A DNA stretch of 37,656 bases. Source: an uncultured Bacilli bacterium. Its GTDB lineage: Bacteria > Bacillota_I > Bacilli_A > RF39 > UBA660. How positions within the stretch are numbered: position 1 is the first letter of the stretch; every line of letters begins with the position of its first letter. Made by a program: the position numbers and the translations under genes. This document shows positions 32,878-37,656 of the stretch, one piece after another. The notes under the pieces were generated by a model that was not told where the DNA came from, ran no database searches, and was given only the letters and a program-made list of their open reading frames with translations. The stretch lies in contig CALVJD010000036.1 in the NCBI GenBank assembly GCA_944332005.1, forward strand, positions 1 through 37,656, in the 5' to 3' direction.

Positions 32878-32912
32878 GAAAAAAGAAAAAAGTTCACAAA
32901 ACTTGAACTTTT
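32878..32912 (-). terminator. Terminator of the murG-murB-divIB unit
   Basis: A 9-bp stem AAAAGTTCA/TGAACTTTT with a 7-nt loop is followed by a T-rich run on the minus strand. Confidence 0.75.
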
Positions 32913-32928
32913 CAAACGACAAAATCTT

Positions 32929-33753
32929 TTATTTTTCTAATACTTCAAAGGAATTACCAGCATTTAAATATAAAATTCCTTTTTGTCCTGGAAATTCTCG
33001 AATGATGTTGATGTAACTATTGATCGCATCGAACCTAGAAAGCGTTAAATAGACATAATTACCATCACGCATGGAAAGTAAGAAGCGGCCATCATCGACT
33101 TCATCTGGATCGTACTTGATTTCTGAAATACGTTCTAAAACATCTCGGTCCACTTCTTGCATTGCCTTTAAAAAGGACTCATACTGCGTATCAGGGACAT
33201 AGTTGATCAAAATAGGTGCGGAGTACTGCACGGTTGACTCCGTTCCATCTAACAAAATAGTTCGATTCATACTACTATAATAAAATAGTGGAACATTTTC
33301 TGTAATCGTAATCGAAACACTTCTTCCCCATTTTTTGACTTTGGCCTCTTTAATCAATTCTTCTTTTTCTAAATTCTTCTCGATCAAAGAAGGCATTACG
33401 GTAATATTAGCTGGGTAATTCGCAACCCCAGCCAGTTCTAAAATAGTCTGATCTTTATAGTACGTATTACCATATACATATAAATTGGTAATAGGAGCAT
33501 TACAAACGAGAAAAAAAGAAAGAGCAAAGATCATGAAAATTGCGAACGCAACTAAGACGCGACGATAACGAATTTTAACCTTTTTCTTTTGAACAGGTTT
33601 CTTTTCCACCACTTTTGGAGTCGACCTCTTAGGTTGCTTCTTCACTGGTATTTTCTTAACTTGTTTCTTTACCGTCTTTGCTTTTGGAACGGTTCCCTGT
33701 TTCTTTTTTTTCACATTTTTATCATACCGATTCATACGGGTACGTTCTGCCAT
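32929..33753 (-). CDS. divIB: Cell division protein DivIB/FtsQ
   Basis: The 274-residue bitopic protein has a long Lys-rich cytoplasmic tail (1-67, with repeated KKxVKK/PVKKQP), one TM helix (about 68-86), a POTRA domain beginning APITNLYVYGNTYYKDQTIL, and a beta domain with the conserved VSITITENVPLFYY. DivIB stabilises the DivIC-FtsL complex. It follows murB by 8 nt; GGTGATAGC precedes the ATG. Order murG-murB-divIB is standard in Bacillus. Confidence 0.92.
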   Translation of the reverse strand: MAERTRMNRYDKNVKKKKQGTVPKAKTVKKQVKKIPVKKQPKRSTPKVVEKKPVQKKKVKIRYRRVLVAFAIFMIFALSFFLVCNAPITNLYVYGNTYYKDQTILELAGVANYPANITVMPSLIEKNLEKEELIKEAKVKKWGRSVSITITENVPLFYYSSMNRTILLDGTESTVQYSAPILINYVPDTQYESFLKAMQEVDRDVLERISEIKYDPDEVDDGRFLLSMRDGNYVYLTLSRFDAINSYINIIREFPGQKGILYLNAGNSFEVLEK

Positions 33754-33761
33754 GCTATCAC

Positions 33762-34661
33762 CTATTCTACTATTTCTTGTTCGACCTTTAATTCAATTCC
33801 TTTTTCTTTTTTTACAGTAGCCTGAATTTCTTTTATGAGTGTACAAATATCTTTCGCCGTTGCATTACCAGTGTTGATAATAAAATTGGCATGTTTTTCA
33901 CTCACCATCGCGCCACCCACTTTTTTTCCTTTATAGCCGACCTCTTCAATCAACTTACCAGCAAAATTTCCTTCGGGATTACGAAAAACACTTCCCGCCG
34001 ATGGATATTCCAAAGGCTGAGAAGCCATTCTTCTCATCTTACGATCTTGAATAATATCCATAATCTCTTCTTTATTTCCCGGTTTCAATAGCAAAGTCGC
34101 TTCTAGACAAATATAATCTGGGTGTTCTTTTAAATAAGAGGTTCGATAGTGGAAGTCAAGTTCATGATTATAAAGTCTTTTGATCTTTAAATCAGGAGTC
34201 AAAACTTTCACCGAATCGACAATATATCCCATATCACTATTGTAAGCCCCAGCATTCATAAATACAGATCCTCCGATACTTCCTGGAATTCCGGCAGCAA
34301 ACTCTAAACCGCTATATCCAAGACGTGATACTTTGAGTGCTAAACGTTGAAGAGAATAACCTGCTCCTACAATCACACGGTTCTGTTCCATATAAAAAGT
34401 ATCAAATTCATCTAAATGAATCAAAATACCATCATAAGGTTCATCTTTAAAAATGACATTTGAACCATTTCCTAATACCTTATATTTTACACGATACTTC
34501 CTCAATATGTTGACGAGACGAATCAATTCTTTTTCGTTATATGGACTCACGATCGTCGCAAGTCCCCCTACTTTGTATGTCGTATATTTTTTTAACGACT
34601 GATTCAGATGTACCGTTCCACAATTTGCTTTTTTGATTTCCTCTATTACTTTTATCAACAT
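33762..34661 (-). CDS. murB: UDP-N-acetylenolpyruvoylglucosamine reductase
   Basis: MurB reduces UDP-GlcNAc-enolpyruvate to UDP-MurNAc using FAD and NADPH. The 299-residue protein shows TTYKVGGLATIV, VLGNGSNVIF (FAD binding), FAAGIPGSIGGSVFMNAGAY, YPSAGSVFRNPEG with the catalytic Ser, and GGAMVSEKHANFIIN. It overlaps the end of murG by 7 nt, indicating coupling of two neighbouring steps of peptidoglycan synthesis. Confidence 0.97.
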   Translation of the reverse strand: MLIKVIEEIKKANCGTVHLNQSLKKYTTYKVGGLATIVSPYNEKELIRLVNILRKYRVKYKVLGNGSNVIFKDEPYDGILIHLDEFDTFYMEQNRVIVGAGYSLQRLALKVSRLGYSGLEFAAGIPGSIGGSVFMNAGAYNSDMGYIVDSVKVLTPDLKIKRLYNHELDFHYRTSYLKEHPDYICLEATLLLKPGNKEEIMDIIQDRKMRRMASQPLEYPSAGSVFRNPEGNFAGKLIEEVGYKGKKVGGAMVSEKHANFIINTGNATAKDICTLIKEIQATVKKEKGIELKVEQEIVE

Positions 34662-35743
34662 GATTTTAAATTCACCATTTCTTTTAAAATATTATAAATT
34701 TTTTCCGCACTATTGGGAACACTCAATTCCGTAAGATTTCGTTTCATCTCACTCACTTTTTTCGAATCGTGAAATAGGTTATCGATATTACGAACAATAA
34801 TATCCCCTTTCAAATCCTTTTCCTCAATCAAAATGGCGGCATTCTTTTCTACTAGATCCATCGCATTTTTAAATTGATGATTATTGGGAACATATGGGCT
34901 TGGTATTAAAATCGATGGGATTTTTAACGCGATGATTTCACTTAAGGTCGATGCACCAGCACGAGAAACCATGACATCCGTTACTTTCATGACTCCAGAA
35001 AGTCCATCAATATAAGGAACTAATTTTACATTTTTAGGGAATTTCTTTTGCTTCATCTCTTCCCATGATTCTTTTCCTGTCACATAAAGAATTTCATAAT
35101 CTTTTCCATTAAATAATGACATCGTACGTTCTAGTCTTTCATTTACTTTCGTAGAACCTAATGACCCCATAACAAATAATACAAGTTTTTTATTAGGACT
35201 TAGTCCTAATGTTTTCTTATCGATTGCTTTCGCTTTTAAAGCATTTTCACTACATGGATTCCCTGTAAATATCGTTTTATATTCTGGAAATTCTTTCATC
35301 GACGACTTAAATGATACACCGATTTTCGTCACAAATTTGCTTAGAAATAAATTTGATACTCCAGGAACACTGTTTTGTTCATGAATAAATGTTTTAATTC
35401 CACATTTATGAGCCGCATATAAAACGGGACCGGTCACATAGCCTCCAACCCCAATGACGACATCCGGTTTAAATTGTTTGATCCTTTTTTTACACTTCGA
35501 ATACCCATTCCAAAAGCATTTTAAAGTTTTGAAGTTCTTCCATATTTGTTTTCGATAAAAGCCATAAATTTCAATCGTCTCAAAAGGAATTCCATACTTT
35601 GGGACAATTTCTTTTTCCATGCGGTTATGGGTTCCAATATATAAAAATTCACTATCCGGTTCCCGTTCTTTGATTTTATTGATAATTGCTAAAGCAGGAT
35701 AAATATGTCCGCCCGTTCCGCCTGCACTTATGATCACTCTCAT
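34655..35743 (-). CDS. murG: MurG, lipid II synthase
   Basis: MurG adds GlcNAc to lipid I at the inner membrane face. The ATG at 35743 is chosen (AGGATGTG SD); 19 upstream in-frame residues are not MurG-like. The protein opens RVIISAGGTGGHIYPALAI, followed by GVGGYVTGP, IHEQNSVPGVSN, GSLGSTKVN, and the donor-binding SRAGASTLSEI and SPYVPNNHQFKNA. Length 362 is normal. A TATAAT lies 20 nt upstream with a weak -35. The usual upstream neighbours (mraY, murD, spoVE) are absent; fucO is there instead. Confidence 0.97.
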   Translation of the reverse strand: MRVIISAGGTGGHIYPALAIINKIKEREPDSEFLYIGTHNRMEKEIVPKYGIPFETIEIYGFYRKQIWKNFKTLKCFWNGYSKCKKRIKQFKPDVVIGVGGYVTGPVLYAAHKCGIKTFIHEQNSVPGVSNLFLSKFVTKIGVSFKSSMKEFPEYKTIFTGNPCSENALKAKAIDKKTLGLSPNKKLVLFVMGSLGSTKVNERLERTMSLFNGKDYEILYVTGKESWEEMKQKKFPKNVKLVPYIDGLSGVMKVTDVMVSRAGASTLSEIIALKIPSILIPSPYVPNNHQFKNAMDLVEKNAAILIEEKDLKGDIIVRNIDNLFHDSKKVSEMKRNLTELSVPNSAEKIYNILKEMVNLKSC

Positions 35744-35784
35744 ATTTTCACATCCTATCAGTATTATATCATAATTATATTCAT

Positions 35785-35810
35785 AAGAAAAAGAAAACAA
35801 AACGTTTTCT
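35785..35810 (-). terminator. Terminator of fucO
   Basis: A 7-bp stem AGAAAAC/GTTTTCT with a 5-nt loop is followed by a T-rich run on the minus strand, 46 nt after the fucO stop. Confidence 0.65.
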
Positions 35811-35855
35811 TCTCAATTTATCAAAATAGTGAAATTCCTTATAGCAACCCCTAAT

Positions 35856-37010
35856 TTACATAGCATCTTTATAAATAGCGATCATATCTTCTTTAGTTAC
35901 TTCTCTTGGATTACCTGGTGTACAAGCATCCTTCAAAGCTTTTTCCGCAAGCATTGGAAGATCTTCTTCTTTCACACCTACATCTTTTAAAGTTTGATTG
36001 ATTCCTACTGATTCAGATAATAATTTTAAACGTGAAACGAAGGTGTCGATCACTTCTTCTTTACTCATACGTCGTGCATCAATTCCTAAAGAATTTAAAA
36101 TGCGACGAAAACGCTCATAACATACCTCTCCATTAAAACGCATAACATGTGGCAATAAAATAGCATTTGCAAGACCATGAGGCGTATCGTAGACAGCTCC
36201 TAATTGATGAGCAAGAGAATGAACAATTCCAAGACCAACATTAGAAAATCCCATACCAGCTACATATTGGGCAAGTCCCATCGTTTCGATTGCGACAGTA
36301 CTTCTTTCGTTAATTGCTTTCGGGAGTGATGCAAAAATAAGTTGAATTGCACGTATATGAAACATATCAGATAACTCCCAAGCTCCTTTCGTGATATATC
36401 CTTCGATGGCATGAGTAAGAGCATCCATTCCTGTAGATGCTGCCAAATTAGTTGGCATAGATTCCATCAATTCGGAATCAATGATGGATAATACAGGAAT
36501 ATCATGTGGATCAACACATACCATTTTTGTTTGTGAATCAGGATCCGTAATCACATAATTAATAGTTACTTCTGCCCCTGTTCCAGCTGTTGTTGGAATG
36601 GCAATCAAAGGCATTCCCTTCTTTTTTGTGTTAGCAGTTCCACTTAAAGATACCACATCACTAAATTCAGGATTAGTCATAATAATCGAAATTCCCTTAG
36701 CAGTATCAATAACAGATCCACCACCTATTGCTACAATGACATCCGCCATCATAGTCTGGCATTTTTGTACTCCATCTTTTACATTCTGAACCGTTGGATT
36801 TGCTTTTACATCACTAAATACTTCATAATGAATTCGATTCGCACCTAAGATATCTAAAACCTTATGAATGAGACCTACCTCAATAATATTCTTATCGGTT
36901 ACAACTAGTACTTTTTGATAACCTCGATTGAGAATTTCCGTTCCTAATACTTCTCTAGAACCTCTTCCAAAATAAACTGTTTCATTTAATATAAATCGAT
37001 TAATTGCCAT
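35856..37010 (-). CDS. fucO: Lactaldehyde reductase / 1,2-propanediol oxidoreductase
   Basis: This iron-dependent group III alcohol dehydrogenase interconverts lactaldehyde and 1,2-propanediol in fucose and rhamnose metabolism. The ATG at 37010 (AAAGGAAG SD) gives 384 residues, matching E. coli FucO in length and in RFILNETVYFGRGS, IAIGGGSVIDTAKG, IPTTAGTGAEVTINYVITD, VCVDPHDIP and QYVAGMGFSNVGLGIVHSL. Iron ligands Asp196, His200, His264 and His278 are all present. An eight-residue in-frame extension to 37034 is unlikely. No fucose pathway partner is nearby; general aldehyde reduction is possible. Confidence 0.9.
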   Translation of the reverse strand: MAINRFILNETVYFGRGSREVLGTEILNRGYQKVLVVTDKNIIEVGLIHKVLDILGANRIHYEVFSDVKANPTVQNVKDGVQKCQTMMADVIVAIGGGSVIDTAKGISIIMTNPEFSDVVSLSGTANTKKKGMPLIAIPTTAGTGAEVTINYVITDPDSQTKMVCVDPHDIPVLSIIDSELMESMPTNLAASTGMDALTHAIEGYITKGAWELSDMFHIRAIQLIFASLPKAINERSTVAIETMGLAQYVAGMGFSNVGLGIVHSLAHQLGAVYDTPHGLANAILLPHVMRFNGEVCYERFRRILNSLGIDARRMSKEEVIDTFVSRLKLLSESVGINQTLKDVGVKEEDLPMLAEKALKDACTPGNPREVTKEDMIAIYKDAM

Positions 37011-37034
37011 ATTAACACTTCCTTTACTATACAT

Positions 37035-37063
37035 AGTATCTCATGAAATGTTACAATTTGCAA
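37035..37063 (-). promoter_or_regulatory. Candidate promoter of fucO
   Basis: On the minus strand TTGCAA (37058-37063), 17 nt, GATACT (37035-37040), 24 nt before the ATG. Positions 37064-37128 show nothing else recognisable. Confidence 0.45.
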
Positions 37064-37128
37064 GGGCATTCTATCCATCTTTTACACAATAATTTAATTA
37101 TTTCTATAACTAGTTATTATCGTTTTAT

Positions 37129-37157
37129 CAAAAAACACCATATTTTAATATGGTGTT
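37129..37157 (-). terminator. Terminator of the FtsX-type permease gene
   Basis: An 11-bp arm palindrome AACACCATATT/AATATGGTGTT is followed by a T run on the minus strand. Confidence 0.8.
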
Positions 37158-37193
37158 CTTGCATTTATTTAATTCTTATAACAGTTTTTCTAT

Positions 37194-37656
37194 TTATATA
37201 TTTTCTTCACGAATAGAATCTAAAATATTTTCTTGTTTTACTTTTTTAGTTGCATAAATCATCGTTGCAAATACGATTAGAAATACGCCAATCGTCGCGA
37301 CCAAGAAAGCATTCCATGGCCACATGATAGTCGAATAAGAAACAATATTATCCATGCTCCTATGAATCCATATGATGATAAGGCAAGAGAATGGTAACGC
37401 ATAAAGTAATGATTTCAATCCAAAGAATAAACTTTCAAAACAAATGATTTTATTAAATCCTCCTGGGGTAAGTCCCATACTACGAAGCATCGCAAATTCT
37501 TTTCTGCGAAGAGCAATACTGGTATTGATAGTATTGAAGACACTAGTAACACCAATCAAAGTTACTAAACTAATAAATCCATAAAGGAGTATTTTAATAA
37601 CGAGAATCATGTTACGTTCCAATTGCATCTCTTTTTCAATATTGGTAAAATCAAAA
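37194..37656 (-). CDS. FtsX/MacB-type ABC permease, C-terminal part (cut by window edge)
   Basis: The reading frame stays open from the first internal Met (37628) to the end of the window, so the gene continues beyond it. The visible part of about 154 residues has three TM helices and the MacB/FtsX motif INTSIALRRKEFAMLRSMGL. The C-terminal ATKKVKQENILDSIREENI is typical of antimicrobial-peptide-type (BceB/VraG-like or MacB-like) permeases. The partner ATPase is not in view. Confidence 0.85.
   Translation of the reverse strand, partial: FDFTNIEKEMQLERNMILVIKILLYGFISLVTLIGVTSVFNTINTSIALRRKEFAMLRSMGLTPGGFNKIICFESLFFGLKSLLYALPFSCLIIIWIHRSMDNIVSYSTIMWPWNAFLVATIGVFLIVFATMIYATKKVKQENILDSIREENI

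Overview
The window is AT-rich DNA from a spore-forming, low-GC Gram-positive bacterium. It carries spoIIGA, sigE, sigG, a SirA-like gene, a ylmC/ymxH gene, Bacillus-type LexA boxes (CGAAC-N4-GTTCG) and a Firmicutes-type division/cell-wall cluster. Together with InlB-like B-repeat and camelysin-type surface proteins, this points to an uncultured gut Bacilli lineage (Erysipelotrichales or relatives of the former Tenericutes). That placement is inference. Nearly every gene is on the minus strand; only lexA and one small membrane-protein gene are on the plus strand. No rRNA, tRNA, transposase or CRISPR array was seen.

Layout by increasing coordinate. 0.1-5.3 kb: a surface-protein export cluster read right to left (camelysin/TasA-like protein, SipW-type signal peptidase with a long membrane domain, DUF5305 protein, large surface protein with FnIII, Hint and B-repeat modules). 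5.6-6.8 kb: DUF421 protein and a divergent TIGR04086-type membrane protein. 6.8-9.7 kb: tgt, murF, yneF. 9.7-13.2 kb: sirA-like, tkt, a 48-residue SOS-controlled membrane ORF and lexA, matching the Bacillus lexA-yneA-tkt-sirA-yneF order. 13.3-16.1 kb: a C-type-lectin-fold surface protein with a GC-rich, DGR-like variable tail and a poly-G leader, then an HTH-PemK/MazF-coiled-coil fusion. 16.2-18.7 kb: rhomboid protease, rluD, lspA. 18.8-21.2 kb: a flavin-based extracytosolic electron-transfer operon (apbE, NusG-II protein, Gx-type membrane protein, FMN-binding lipoprotein). 21.2-25.8 kb: GT4 glycosyltransferase, ylmC/ymxH, sigG, MacB-type ABC protein. 25.9-28.8 kb: transglutaminase-like membrane protein, three tandem paralogous small proteins and a CFI-box-like protein. 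28.9-35.8 kb: sigE, spoIIGA, ftsZ, ftsA, divIB, murB, murG. 35.9-37.7 kb: fucO and a partial FtsX-type permease cut by the window edge.

How the parts fit: the core combines peptidoglycan precursor synthesis (murF, murB, murG), divisome assembly (divIB, ftsA, ftsZ) and the switch to sporulation (SirA-like replication brake behind a perfect Spo0A box, SpoIIGA processing pro-SigE, then SigG). LexA appears to control itself and a divergent small membrane protein in the position of the division inhibitor YneA. The accessory parts are mainly surface biology. The strongest candidates for something undescribed are the SipW/DUF5305/Hint cluster, the SOS microprotein, the DGR-like protein with its poly-G leader, and the transglutaminase/tandem-paralog/CFI-box operon.
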